In this document: in pieces, positions 1-8,270 of the stretch
How the letters are laid out: each line of letters opens with the position of its first letter
Position numbering within the stretch: position 1 is the stretch's first letter
Position numbers and translations under genes: made by a program
The notes under the pieces: model-generated
Seen by the model: only the letters and a program-made list of their open reading frames with translations
Database searches by the model: none
Told to the model about the DNA's origin: nothing
Source: Winogradskya consettensis
Lineage (GTDB): Bacteria > Actinomycetota > Actinomycetes > Mycobacteriales > Micromonosporaceae
Direction: 5' to 3'
Assembly: GCF_018332715.1 (NCBI RefSeq)
Contig: NZ_BOQP01000035.1
Location: 144,366 to 208,365, forward strand
Length of the DNA: 64,000 nucleotides

Positions 1-645
1 GAAGGCCTTCTTGTTCCCGAGGGCCTCGGCCAGGTCGATCGTTTTCTGCAGGACCTTGATCTCGGTCGTGCTGCCCGCCGCCTTGAGCCTGACCTTGAGG
101 GTCTTCGTCTCGGCGAGGTAGGTGATCCGGACCCGCAGCGTCTGGCCGAACATCATGATCGGGGATGGGGCCGACATGGGCTGGGCGGCGTCCGAGAGAC
201 CGCCGGTGACGATGGCGATGTGGTTGTTGTCCACGTCGAGCGGGTTCTTGAAGGTGTCGAGCTCGACGGCGACGCTGTGGGTCATGCCGCCGTAGCCGAG
301 GCTGCCGCCGTGGCCGCCGTAGGATTTCGGGCCGTCGTTCTGCAGCACCAGGGCCACTCCGTCGGCGTGACCGATCTCGCCCGTCATGGTGACGGTGAAG
401 GCGGTCTCGAAGGAGAGTTTCGGGTTGAGCCTGGATTTGTACCAGGCTGCGCCCGCCTGGCGTTTGGTGTCGCTGGTGAGTCTGATGGTTCTGCCGTCGA
501 CGGTGGCGCTGCCGAGCAGATGCAGGTTCGCTGCCTTGGTGATGCTGCCGGAGGGAGCTGCCTGGGCGGCCGCCGCCGGCATCGCGGTGGCGGCCAGGAC
601 GGCTGTGGCCGCGGCGGCTGCGCATCTCGCCAAGGTGTTTCGCAT
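1..645 (-). CDS. Secreted L-type lectin-domain protein (3' end cut by window edge)
   Basis: Reading from ATG at 645 (AGGGA about 8 nt upstream) the frame stays open to base 1, giving 215 residues without a stop, so the gene runs off the left edge. Residues 1-29 form an Ala-rich signal peptide (AATAMPAAAAQAAP). The rest resembles a legume-type (L-type) lectin sandwich: a GHADGVALVLQND strand, a Gly-rich segment GGHGGSLGYGG, then SVAVELDTFKN followed by DVDNNH. In L-type lectins these Asp/Asn residues bind calcium and carbohydrate. The protein is probably exported and binds sugar. It lies downstream of, and on the same strand as, the epimerase/PelF/PelG genes, so binding the polymer they make is a reasonable inference. 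The C-terminus is not visible. Confidence 0.8.
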   Translation of the reverse strand, partial: MRNTLARCAAAAATAVLAATAMPAAAAQAAPSGSITKAANLHLLGSATVDGRTIRLTSDTKRQAGAAWYKSRLNPKLSFETAFTVTMTGEIGHADGVALVLQNDGPKSYGGHGGSLGYGGMTHSVAVELDTFKNPLDVDNNHIAIVTGGLSDAAQPMSAPSPIMMFGQTLRVRITYLAETKTLKVRLKAAGSTTEIKVLQKTIDLAEALGNKKAF

Positions 646-672
646 TGCTTGGGTCCCTCTCGTACGGTTTTC

Positions 673-688
673 GGTGGTTGGAACCACC
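673..688. promoter_or_regulatory. Perfect inverted repeat upstream of the lectin gene
   Basis: GGTGGTT and AACCACC are perfect 7-bp arms around a GG centre, 28 bp upstream of the lectin ATG. There is no T tail for a terminator, so an operator for the lectin gene is the likelier reading. The 129-bp gap to the epimerase gene may therefore hold a separate lectin promoter. Confidence 0.4.
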
Positions 689-774
689 TTGACCTGTGGT
701 GAAGGGTCACGAGAGGCGAACGGGGCTTTTGGTCGGGAGCTTCGTCGTACTCTGCGTCGATCATCCGATTTTTC

Positions 775-1740
775 TCAGGCGGCGTCGGCCGATCGTCCCA
801 GCAGGGCCGGTGCGCGGCCGTCCGCCGAGCGCCACCAGGAGACCGTGCGGCGCAGGGATTCGGTCAGGCCCGTGCGGCGCAGGTCGGGAAAGAGGCTGCG
901 GAGCAGGGTGTCGTCGGCGGAGGAATTGCGGATGTCGCCGGCTCGGACCGGGGCGAATTCGCGGGGCAGGGGGCGTTCGATGATGCCTTCCAGGAGATCG
1001 GCGACCTGCAGGAGGCTGGTGCGGCGGCCGAAGGCGACGTTGACCGGGCGGGGGTGGGTGACCCGGCGGGCGACCGCGTCTGCCAGCAGGCTGGCCACCG
1101 TGAAGACCGGGATGAAGTCGCGGGTCTGCTCGCCGTCGCCGTAGATCTTCAGGGGCTCGCCGGCCACCGCCGCGGCGACGAAGGCGGGGATGACCGCGGC
1201 GTAGGCGTCGCCCGGGTGCTGGCGGGGGCCGAAGACGTTGAAGAAGCGCAGGGCCAGGGTCGGCAGGCCGAAAGCTTCCTGCCAGGTCGTGGCGTACGCC
1301 TCCGTGGCCAGTTTGCTCGTGGCGTACGGCGACAACGGCTGCGGCGGCGTGGACTCGGCGTTGACCGACTCCGACTGGTTGCCGTAGACCGCTGCCGAAC
1401 TGGCGACGACCACGTGGGCGCCCACGGCGCGGGCGGCTTCGAGGACGTTGAGCGTGCCGTTGACGTTCACCTCGTGCGTACGCATCGGCTCTTCGATGGA
1501 TTGTGGCACCGACGCCACGGCCGCGAGGTGGACGATCGCGTCGACCCCCTCGACCGCCTTCTCGACGGCGTGGACGTCGGTGACGCTGGCTATGTGGATG
1601 GTCACCGGCAGGTCGATGATGTTTTCCAGCCGTCCGGTCGACAGGTCGTCAAGGACGGACACCTTGACGCCACGCGATACCAGTTCCGCGCAGAGGTGAG
1701 AGCCGATGAAGCCGGCGCCACCTGTGACAAGGACGTTCAT
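775..1740 (-). CDS. NAD-dependent UDP-sugar 4-epimerase, extended SDR family
   Basis: 321 residues, the usual length for GalE/WbpP-type epimerases. The N-terminal NAD-binding motif is TGGAGFIGSH (7-16), followed by DDLSTG. The catalytic pair is in YATSK (YxxxK), after the SSAAVYG strand. The family interconverts C4 epimers of UDP-glucose or UDP-GlcNAc sugars in the cytoplasm. It starts 9 nt after the stop of the PelF-like gene and is almost certainly in the same transcript. Pel synthesis in Pseudomonas needs UDP-GalNAc, and PelX is a UDP-GlcNAc 4-epimerase, so this enzyme could supply that donor; the sugar specificity is inference and cannot be read from the sequence. Confidence 0.85.
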   Translation of the reverse strand: MNVLVTGGAGFIGSHLCAELVSRGVKVSVLDDLSTGRLENIIDLPVTIHIASVTDVHAVEKAVEGVDAIVHLAAVASVPQSIEEPMRTHEVNVNGTLNVLEAARAVGAHVVVASSAAVYGNQSESVNAESTPPQPLSPYATSKLATEAYATTWQEAFGLPTLALRFFNVFGPRQHPGDAYAAVIPAFVAAAVAGEPLKIYGDGEQTRDFIPVFTVASLLADAVARRVTHPRPVNVAFGRRTSLLQVADLLEGIIERPLPREFAPVRAGDIRNSSADDTLLRSLFPDLRRTGLTESLRRTVSWWRSADGRAPALLGRSADAA

Positions 1741-1749
1741 GCGTGCTCC

Positions 1750-3498
1750 TCAGTCGCGGTAGTACTGCTGCGTCGATCGGGTCAGGGGCCGGCTCATGAG
1801 CAGGCGCGGGTGCACCTTCGCGACCCCCCGGGTCTGGCCCGGCTCGGCCGGGTCGACGGGGTCGGACGGGATGACGACCACCGGCATCGGCACCTTCTGC
1901 TTGGCCGCGGCCGCCGGGTTCTGCTGGGCCCGCGGCTGCTGGAGACGCCGGTAGAGGTGGTGGTAGAGGGCCATGGCCTCGTGCAGCTGGAAGAAGTCCT
2001 CGACCCGGCCGCGGGCGTTGCGCGCGAGGCTCTCGTACTGCTCGAAGTCGGTGATGACGGTTTCCAGCGCGTCGGCCATGCCGCCGACGATGTCGACCGG
2101 GTCGACCAGGACACCGCACGCTTCCCAGCTGCGGCCGGTGGAGTGCACGAGTTTGTCGCCGATCAGCTGGCGCATGCCGCCGACCTCGGTGCCGACGGTC
2201 GGGACGGCGGCGGTCATGGCCTCGAGCACGACCATCGGCTGGCCCTCGTTGTAGCTGGGCAGCACGAGCAGGTCGAAGTCGCCGATGACGGCGGGGACGT
2301 TGACCGTGCCGCGGAAGACGAAGTGGTCCTCCAGCCCGTACTCCTCGATCTTGCTGAGGCACTTCTCGAGATAGCCGTCCTGGGCGTGGTCGGTCGGGCC
2401 CAGGATGTCGAGGGTCCAGTTCTTGATGCCCCGCTCGACCAGGATCCGGGCCGAGTCGATGAACTCGAACAGGCCCTTGATGGGTACGACCCGGGCGATG
2501 TACGCGAACCGCCACACCCGCAGCCCCTCGGCGAGGATGCGTTCCAGAGCCTCGAGCCGCTGCCGGTACGCGTCCTCGAAGTTGCTGATCGTCATGCCGT
2601 TCGGGACGATCGAGAACACCGCGTCGTGCTTCGGGGCACCCAGCGCGCGGGCATCGGCGACCGCGTCGGGGTAGAGGTACGTGATGTGCGAGGCGCTCGG
2701 ATAGCAGAACCGGCCCATCTCGATCCACCAGCACATCCACGCCCGCTGGACCGGCGTGACGTCGAAGGTGCGCCAGTCGTCGCCGGTCAGCTTGAGCGCC
2801 ATGTTGCGGGCCAGCAGCGTGTTCACCGTGTCCCGGACGTACAGGTTGTGCTCGGTGAGCAGGAACCGGGCGTGGTGCCGGCGGGCCGCGGCGGCGCTGA
2901 CCAGGGAGGCGTACCCCGTGGTGTGGGCGTGGTAGACGTCGGCCTTGGGGATCTCGTGGGCGAGCAGGGCGTACGAGAGGGAGAAGAACTCACGCATCAG
3001 CCAGAACGCGTCCGACAGCGGCATGTCGAGAGCGGGGAACCGCTTCGGCAGTTGCTGCTGGAATTCCTTGGCACCGAGCAGCGCCCAGATCGGGTAACGG
3101 CGGGTGCCCGGGTTCATGCCCTCGTCGAACAGCTTCCACATCGGGGCCATGTCGCCCTTGGGGATGGCCGCGAGCGCGTCGAACAGCCGCTTGGTGAGCG
3201 TGGCGCGCTCGCGACCGCTCATGTTCAGCACGTCCGGGCTGAGCTCCATGAAGCCGTCCCGGTGCTCCTGCATGCTCAGATATATCGGGTGGACCCACGC
3301 GATGTTGTCCGGCATGCCGTACAGGTCCTTGCTCGGCGAGTTCGAGTCCCACGTGATGTGGATGATGCCGAACGTGAGGCTGGAGTTGCTCGTCACGATG
3401 TCGTGGACCACGGCTGAGACGCCACCCTTGAGGTACGGGTACGTCGACTCCATGACGATCGCGACATCCACCATGGCTAGGTCAGCGGGATGGGACAT
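1750..3498 (-). CDS. pelF: PelF-type GT4 family glycosyltransferase
   Basis: 582 residues; bacterial PelF proteins are about 500. The N-terminal signature ESTYPYLKGGVSAVVHDIV (from about residue 17) is characteristic of PelF, the cytosolic polymerising transferase of Pel exopolysaccharide. The C-terminal GT-B half has RGTVNVPAVI and NEGQPMVVLEAM with the E-x7-E donor motif. The last 55 residues are a Pro/Lys-rich tail not typical of PelF. ATG at 3498 has GAGGA upstream. It lies 39 nt after the PelG-like gene and 9 nt before the epimerase, so the three look like one operon. A plain GT4 mannosyl- or glucosyltransferase is the alternative, but the N-terminal signature argues for the PelF clade. 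Confidence 0.82.
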   Translation of the reverse strand: MSHPADLAMVDVAIVMESTYPYLKGGVSAVVHDIVTSNSSLTFGIIHITWDSNSPSKDLYGMPDNIAWVHPIYLSMQEHRDGFMELSPDVLNMSGRERATLTKRLFDALAAIPKGDMAPMWKLFDEGMNPGTRRYPIWALLGAKEFQQQLPKRFPALDMPLSDAFWLMREFFSLSYALLAHEIPKADVYHAHTTGYASLVSAAAARRHHARFLLTEHNLYVRDTVNTLLARNMALKLTGDDWRTFDVTPVQRAWMCWWIEMGRFCYPSASHITYLYPDAVADARALGAPKHDAVFSIVPNGMTISNFEDAYRQRLEALERILAEGLRVWRFAYIARVVPIKGLFEFIDSARILVERGIKNWTLDILGPTDHAQDGYLEKCLSKIEEYGLEDHFVFRGTVNVPAVIGDFDLLVLPSYNEGQPMVVLEAMTAAVPTVGTEVGGMRQLIGDKLVHSTGRSWEACGVLVDPVDIVGGMADALETVITDFEQYESLARNARGRVEDFFQLHEAMALYHHLYRRLQQPRAQQNPAAAAKQKVPMPVVVIPSDPVDPAEPGQTRGVAKVHPRLLMSRPLTRSTQQYYRD

Positions 3499-3537
3499 CC
3501 AACATCCTCGAATCTTCCGTCGAAGCGAAGGGTGGGG

Positions 3538-4971
3538 TTACCAGGTGAGCGCGCGACGCCAGAACAACGTGTGTTCCGGGGTACGCCAGGCGCGGCGGAA
3601 CAGCACCAGGGCCACCACCAGGGCAAAGGTGTCGCCGGCCACCAGGACGAGGTAAGCCGTCGCGTCGGGCAGCGAGCTCGCGAACGCGATCGCGCAGACC
3701 AGCAGGTGGAACGCGCCGATGGCCCGGCTGGTGCGGCGCTCGCCGACGTACTCGAGCTTGTAGCAGGCGATCGAGATGACCGTGCACAGCCAGCAGGCGG
3801 CCGTGATCCCGCCGATGAGCGCCGCGTATCTCGGCGTCGTCGACCACAGCAGGATCGCGGTCAGCCCGACCAGGATGGCGCCCACGAACGCGGAGTCCTG
3901 AATGGACCGGGCAGCGGTGCTGTACACCGCTTTCGAGTGCGAGCCCAGCCTGTTCATGGGCTCCGAGGACATCGCCGAGTGCAGGTTCTTCACGGACGCG
4001 TCGAACTCCGGCGTACGGCAGATGAAATAGAAGTTGTACGCGATGACCGCCGGCAGCGACGCGAGGAACAGCGTGACGACCGGGAAGTCACCGCCGGTGG
4101 CGTAGAAGTAGAAGACCTTGTCGCCCCACATGACGGCGCCGAGCAGCAGGCCCTGCAGGATGTCGCCGCTGACCGTGCGGTTGTTCAACCAGGTCGGCCG
4201 CACCTTCAGGTACCGCCACAGCGGGATGACCTGGGTGACCAGGCCGACGAGCGGCGGCAGCCACCACCAGGTCGGCGCGATCAGCACCGCCACGGCGTAC
4301 GCGGACCAGCCGATCACCCAGTCCGACCGCGACCGGGTCACGTTGGCCAGCACCAGCGACTGGGCGAACAGCACGTCCAGCAGGAGCAGCCCGATGAACG
4401 TGAGGATCGCCTCCGGCGACCAGTGCAGCAGGAAGGCCAGCGGTACGGCAGAGATGATCACCGCCGGGATGGCCTGGACGATCGTGCCCGGGATCGCCGC
4501 GACGAAGCCGCGCCGCAGGGCCGGCAGGTTCCCGTCGTGCGAGAGGTCGCCGATGGCCCGGTAGAGCGGCATGCAGACGCCCTGCAGCAGCCAGGGCAGC
4601 ACCAGCGCGACCGCGAGCAGGAACTCGGTCAGCGGGATGCCGCCGACGTCGTACCCGGCCATCCGTCCCGCGGCCGTCGGGTACACCGCGGTCAGCGTGA
4701 CGACCGGCCACAGGTGCAGCAGCAGGCTGGCACCGCGTCCGCCCGCGAGACCCAGACCGGATCTGGAGAGCCGGCTGCGCCGCAGGACCAGTGCGGCCAC
4801 CATGAACACGGCTATGCCGACAGCGGTGTACTGGACCGTGCTGTTGCGCACGATCGCGTCCAGCAGGGCCGGACGGGCGCTGCTCCAGGGCAGAGCGGCG
4901 GCGGCGCCGACCAGTGATAGCGCCAGCACGGCGCCGGCGACGTGACGTATCTGAATTCCCGAAGATCTCAT
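3538..4971 (-). CDS. PelG-like polytopic membrane protein (polysaccharide transporter)
   Basis: 477 residues with about 11-12 hydrophobic segments. The middle segment WGDKVFYFYATGGDFPVV, then LASLPAVIAYNFYFICRTPEF, matches the W-x-DK...lasiPal pattern of PelG, the MATE/Wzx-like inner-membrane partner of PelF (about 456 residues in Pseudomonas). The frame is open as far as 5424, but the ATG at 4971 has GGGAGG right before it (GGAGGTTTTATG) and a natural membrane N-terminus follows. It is the first gene of the minus-strand operon, and the 198-bp gap to the divergent glycosidase gene should hold both promoters. The N-terminal third differs from classical PelG, so confidence is moderate. Confidence 0.65.
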   Translation of the reverse strand: MRSSGIQIRHVAGAVLALSLVGAAAALPWSSARPALLDAIVRNSTVQYTAVGIAVFMVAALVLRRSRLSRSGLGLAGGRGASLLLHLWPVVTLTAVYPTAAGRMAGYDVGGIPLTEFLLAVALVLPWLLQGVCMPLYRAIGDLSHDGNLPALRRGFVAAIPGTIVQAIPAVIISAVPLAFLLHWSPEAILTFIGLLLLDVLFAQSLVLANVTRSRSDWVIGWSAYAVAVLIAPTWWWLPPLVGLVTQVIPLWRYLKVRPTWLNNRTVSGDILQGLLLGAVMWGDKVFYFYATGGDFPVVTLFLASLPAVIAYNFYFICRTPEFDASVKNLHSAMSSEPMNRLGSHSKAVYSTAARSIQDSAFVGAILVGLTAILLWSTTPRYAALIGGITAACWLCTVISIACYKLEYVGERRTSRAIGAFHLLVCAIAFASSLPDATAYLVLVAGDTFALVVALVLFRRAWRTPEHTLFWRRALTW

Positions 4972-5169
4972 AAAACCTCCCGTGGGGGAACGCGGCCACG
5001 CTCTATGGGAAACGATGGTCTTGGAAACCCCGGGCGAATCCCCCCGGGCGGGTGAAACAAACGGATGAAACTCCCGGCTCAATGGATGACCCGTCGTTTC
5101 CCGCTGCGCCGGGCCCGGGTTGGTCACATGATGTCCGCCCGGCAAATGAATATTGGAGAGACGTTCGTG

Positions 5170-6255
5170 ATGCAACGGCGCTTCGGCGCGTGGATTCGCT
5201 ACGGAGATCCACTGCTGCCCGGTCAGGTCGAATTCGCCATCCAGCACTACGCAACAGCCATCCTGCAGCCCTGGGAACATGAGGCCGCGGCCGCGCTGAA
5301 GCGCGCCCGGCCGGACATGACGGTGCTCGTCTACAAGTGCCTGTCGTCCACGCGTAGTTACGAGCCCGGCCCGTACTTCACGTCGGGCTGGAGTTACCCC
5401 GAGGCGATCGCGGTCGGGGAACACCTATTCGCGCACCGCGCCGACGGTTTCTCCCGAATTGAATGGAAGAACTATCCGCGGCATTGGCAGATGGCGGTGT
5501 GGGAGCCCGAATACCGCGAACGTTGGATCATGAATGTGGTCGACGAACTGCGCGGCAGTGTGTGGGACGGCGTGATGGCCGACAATGACGTGTACGACGA
5601 CTATTACGCGCTGGAATTCCCGCTGGCCGGTGGCAAGGAGCTCGAGGACGTACGCGGCGCCCTCGACACCCTGGTCGTCGACGCGGGCCGGGCGCTGAAC
5701 GGCATCGGCAAGATCCTGGTGCCGAACATCGCCGAGTCACGGCGCGAGCCCGGCCGCTGGCAGCGCCACGCCGCGCACGGTGGCGGGTACGAGGAGGTAT
5801 GGCTGGCGTGGGAGCCGGACCAGCACCTCGACACGGCGGACGTGCTCGCGCAGATGGACTGCCTGCAGGGCCCGGGCATCTGCATCGTGCGGATCGCCAC
5901 GGACGGGACGGACGACCACCCCAACGTCCTGTACGGCCTCGCCGCGTTCTGGGTCTTCGGAGCCGGACGCAACGGGACGAGCTTCACCGCCACCGGGCAC
6001 GACCAGTACAGCGGGACGCCGACCATCGGTGCGCTGGACTGGGATCTGGGTGACCCGCTCACGGGCATCGAACAGCATGATCACGTCCGGTACCGCGAAT
6101 TCACCTTCGGCTGGGCCGCGACCCACATCGGGCCGGTCAACGGGCCCTCGGTGACGGTGGACGTCCCCGCCGGTCTCGTCGACGAGACCGGGCATCCCGC
6201 GCCCGCTGTCATCACGCTCGCCCCGCGCCGCGGCGTGCTCCTTCGCCGCGCATAG
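5170..6255 (+). CDS. Putative glycosyl hydrolase, GHL15-like TIM barrel
   Basis: 361 residues from ATG 5170, which has GGAGAG at 5155-5160; an in-frame GTG at 5167 is the alternative, and further in-frame ATGs upstream lack a ribosome site. The sequence begins with a strand carrying FGAWIRYGDPL and continues with VLVYKCLSSTR, WQMAVWEPEYRERW and SVWDGVMADNDVYDDYY, the strand-end acidic motif expected of a TIM-barrel glycosidase. Overall it resembles proteins annotated as hypothetical glycosyl hydrolase family 15 (GHL15). No signal peptide is visible at this start, unlike the secreted neighbours. It is divergent from the PelG/PelF operon; processing or sensing of the same polymer is inference. 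Confidence 0.7.
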   Translation: MQRRFGAWIRYGDPLLPGQVEFAIQHYATAILQPWEHEAAAALKRARPDMTVLVYKCLSSTRSYEPGPYFTSGWSYPEAIAVGEHLFAHRADGFSRIEWKNYPRHWQMAVWEPEYRERWIMNVVDELRGSVWDGVMADNDVYDDYYALEFPLAGGKELEDVRGALDTLVVDAGRALNGIGKILVPNIAESRREPGRWQRHAAHGGGYEEVWLAWEPDQHLDTADVLAQMDCLQGPGICIVRIATDGTDDHPNVLYGLAAFWVFGAGRNGTSFTATGHDQYSGTPTIGALDWDLGDPLTGIEQHDHVRYREFTFGWAATHIGPVNGPSVTVDVPAGLVDETGHPAPAVITLAPRRGVLLRRA

Positions 6256-6329
6256 GCCGGGCCTGAATTTACAGGTTGGCGATTCAAAACATGCCTTCGA
6301 CAGTGCCGGTTTCCGCTTACGTTGATTTT

Positions 6330-7736
6330 ATGCGCGCACACCGATTTCTGGGGACCGTAGCCGCCGTCGTGACCGCGCTGACCTGCGCGGTTGCCTTACC
6401 GGCCGCGCCGGCCCTGGCGGCGAGCGACGAGACGGTGAACAATTTTCTCGTCACCACCACCGACATCCCCAACCCCGGCCGGGGATTCTTCAAGTACACC
6501 GAGACCCATCTGACCGGCGACCCGGCGAAATACGATCCGCTCGATGCGGACAAGCTCGCGGACCAGCGGGTCCGCACTGGCGCGACGCTGATCCTGCGGT
6601 ATTTCTATCTCGACGGATACCGCGCCAAGGAGACCATCTCGTCGCGCGATCTCGGGCTGATCCGCAGCGACCTGGTCGCCGCCCGGCAGGCCGGGGTGAA
6701 GATCATCGCTCGGTTCGCCTACAGCGAGTCGTCCAGCGCGGATGCCCCGCTGGCCCTGGTGCAGAGCCACATCCGGCAGCTGGCGCCGATACTGAACGAG
6801 AACAAGGCCGTCATCGCAGCACTCCAGGCGGGCTTCGTCGGCCGCTGGGGTGAGTGGTACTACTCGGACAACTTCCTGACCGACAAGTCGAAGCCCGCGA
6901 CACCCAGCGCCGCGGACTGGCAGGCCAGGGGCGCTGTCCTGAATACGTTGCTCGATGCCACGAACGCAGCGATCCCGGTTCAGGTGCGGTATCCGTCCAT
7001 CAAGCAGAAGCTGCTGCCCGACTCGAACACCCCGCAGGCGAAGCGGGTGGGCATCCACAACGACTGCTTCCTGGCCGGCACCGAGGATTACGGCACCTAC
7101 AAGACCAGCGCTGACCGGGACTGGCTCGCGGCTCAGGGCAACTCGGTGCTGATCGGTGGGGAGACCTGTGTGGTGAACGTTCCCCGCACCCAGTGGCCGA
7201 ACGCCGCGGCGGAGTTGTCGCGGTACCACTTCACGTATCTCAACGCCGACTACCACAAGGACGTCCTGAACTCCTGGGGCGCATCCGGGCTGGCGGAGGC
7301 CAACCGCCGCCTCGGCTACCGGCTCCGGCTGGTCCAGACAACCGCGCCGGCCAAGCTCCGCACCGGAGCCACCGGTACGGTCAAGATCAAGCTGATCAAC
7401 GACGGGTACGCCGCCCCGATCGGCAACCGCCCGGTCCAGCTCGTGCTCAAGGGCAACGGCGGGCGGATCAAGATCGCCATCCCGGCGGACGTCACCACGT
7501 GGACGCCGGGCCGGATGATCGAACTGGTGGCGACGTTCACCGCGCCGTCCGGCGTCGCGGACTACGACCTCTACCTGAACCTGCCCGATCCGGCGAAGGT
7601 GCTGGGCGGGGAGCTTCCCCTGGTCAACGGCGATGCGATCAATTCGGCGTACGCCATCCGGGTCGCCAACGACGGCACCTGGAACGCCAAACACGGCTGG
7701 AACGACCTCAAGAGCACGATCGGCGTCACGAAGTGA
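6330..7736 (+). CDS. Secreted DUF4874/DUF4832-type protein
   Basis: 468 residues. ATG 6330 gives a clean Sec signal peptide (MRAHRFLGTVAAVVTAL...ALAA). Domain 1 (about 40-230) starts NPGRGFFKYTETHL and contains ILRYFYLDGYR, IIARFAYSES and GFVGRWGEWYYSDN, a TIM-barrel-like pattern with acidic residues at strand ends. Domain 2 (about 370-468) is a beta-sandwich-like segment with VKIKLINDGYAAPIGNRPV. The order matches the DUF4874-DUF4832 architecture seen in exported, probably carbohydrate-active proteins; no activity is established. No strong ribosome site is visible. It follows the GHL15-like gene by 74 nt and its 3' end overlaps the convergent gene below by 11 bp. Confidence 0.8.
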   Translation: MRAHRFLGTVAAVVTALTCAVALPAAPALAASDETVNNFLVTTTDIPNPGRGFFKYTETHLTGDPAKYDPLDADKLADQRVRTGATLILRYFYLDGYRAKETISSRDLGLIRSDLVAARQAGVKIIARFAYSESSSADAPLALVQSHIRQLAPILNENKAVIAALQAGFVGRWGEWYYSDNFLTDKSKPATPSAADWQARGAVLNTLLDATNAAIPVQVRYPSIKQKLLPDSNTPQAKRVGIHNDCFLAGTEDYGTYKTSADRDWLAAQGNSVLIGGETCVVNVPRTQWPNAAAELSRYHFTYLNADYHKDVLNSWGASGLAEANRRLGYRLRLVQTTAPAKLRTGATGTVKIKLINDGYAAPIGNRPVQLVLKGNGGRIKIAIPADVTTWTPGRMIELVATFTAPSGVADYDLYLNLPDPAKVLGGELPLVNGDAINSAYAIRVANDGTWNAKHGWNDLKSTIGVTK

Positions 7737-8061
7737 AGTCCTGGTCCTGCACCTTGGCCCGCGCGAGCCGGTCCGGACCCAGCTGGTAGGTAGGCAGGTT
7801 CAGCAGGTCCGGTGGCAGATGATGCCGGCCGCTGTCGGTCAGCTCGTCCCACGTGTTCGTCTCCGCCAGGCCGTCGAGCCACCGGCGGTGGACGTCCTCG
7901 AGGTCGACGTCCGACAGCGGCACCGGCGCGCTCACCCCGGCGGGAGCGGCCAGCGGGGCGGGCGACCGGCGGCCCCGCCAGAGCACGGTCAGGATCGCCA
8001 CGGCGGTGAGCCCGAAGACCGACCAGAGCGTGACCAGGATGGTGGTGAGGGTGAAGTCCAC
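7726..8061 (-). CDS. Small membrane protein of unknown function
   Basis: 111 residues: one N-terminal membrane segment (about residues 4-28, TILVTLWSVFGLTAVAILTVLW), a basic RGRR stop-transfer, a Pro/Ala linker and a soluble C-terminal part containing EDVHRRWLDGLAETNTWDELTDSG. I do not recognise a family. GTG 8061 is preceded by TACGGT and exactly 6 nt, so translation is probably leaderless. It lies between the two glycan gene groups, convergent with the DUF4832 gene and divergent from the five-gene operon. Confidence 0.65.
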   Translation of the reverse strand: MDFTLTTILVTLWSVFGLTAVAILTVLWRGRRSPAPLAAPAGVSAPVPLSDVDLEDVHRRWLDGLAETNTWDELTDSGRHHLPPDLLNLPTYQLGPDRLARAKVQDQDFTS

Positions 8062-8067
8062 ACATCG

Positions 8068-8073
8068 ACCGTA
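8068..8073 (-). promoter_or_regulatory. Leaderless -10 element for the small membrane gene
   Basis: TACGGT on the minus strand fits the actinobacterial TANNNT -10. It sits 6 nt before GTG 8061, which places the transcription start at the initiation codon. The 209-bp divergent gap 8062-8270 also contains the upstream region of the 8271 operon, whose own candidate -10 is CAATGT at 8259-8264. Confidence 0.5.
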
Positions 8074-8270
8074 TGCGGGACAACGCGCTGTGGCACTGCG
8101 CAGCTAACCGCTACGGGGTCAGTGGCTCGGTCAGGTTTTCACAGCCGTTTCTCGCAAATTATGGCGCACACTTCCCGGCTACGCCGCCCGGTTCCGCGAT
8201 AACAACCGGTCAGGTGGTTCCCTCCGGGTTTCCCGGGCCCCACCGCCCCCTCCTGCCGCAATGTTGAGGC

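Noticed and set aside
1054..3417. 787-codon open frame on the plus strand
   Set aside because: It is antisense to the epimerase and PelF-like genes, encodes Arg/Gly/Val-rich sequence without motifs, and arises from high-GC third positions.
3538..5424. Long form of the PelG-like gene starting at 5424
   Set aside because: The first 151 codons overlap the divergent glycosidase gene and lack membrane character; ATG 4971 has a perfect ribosome site.
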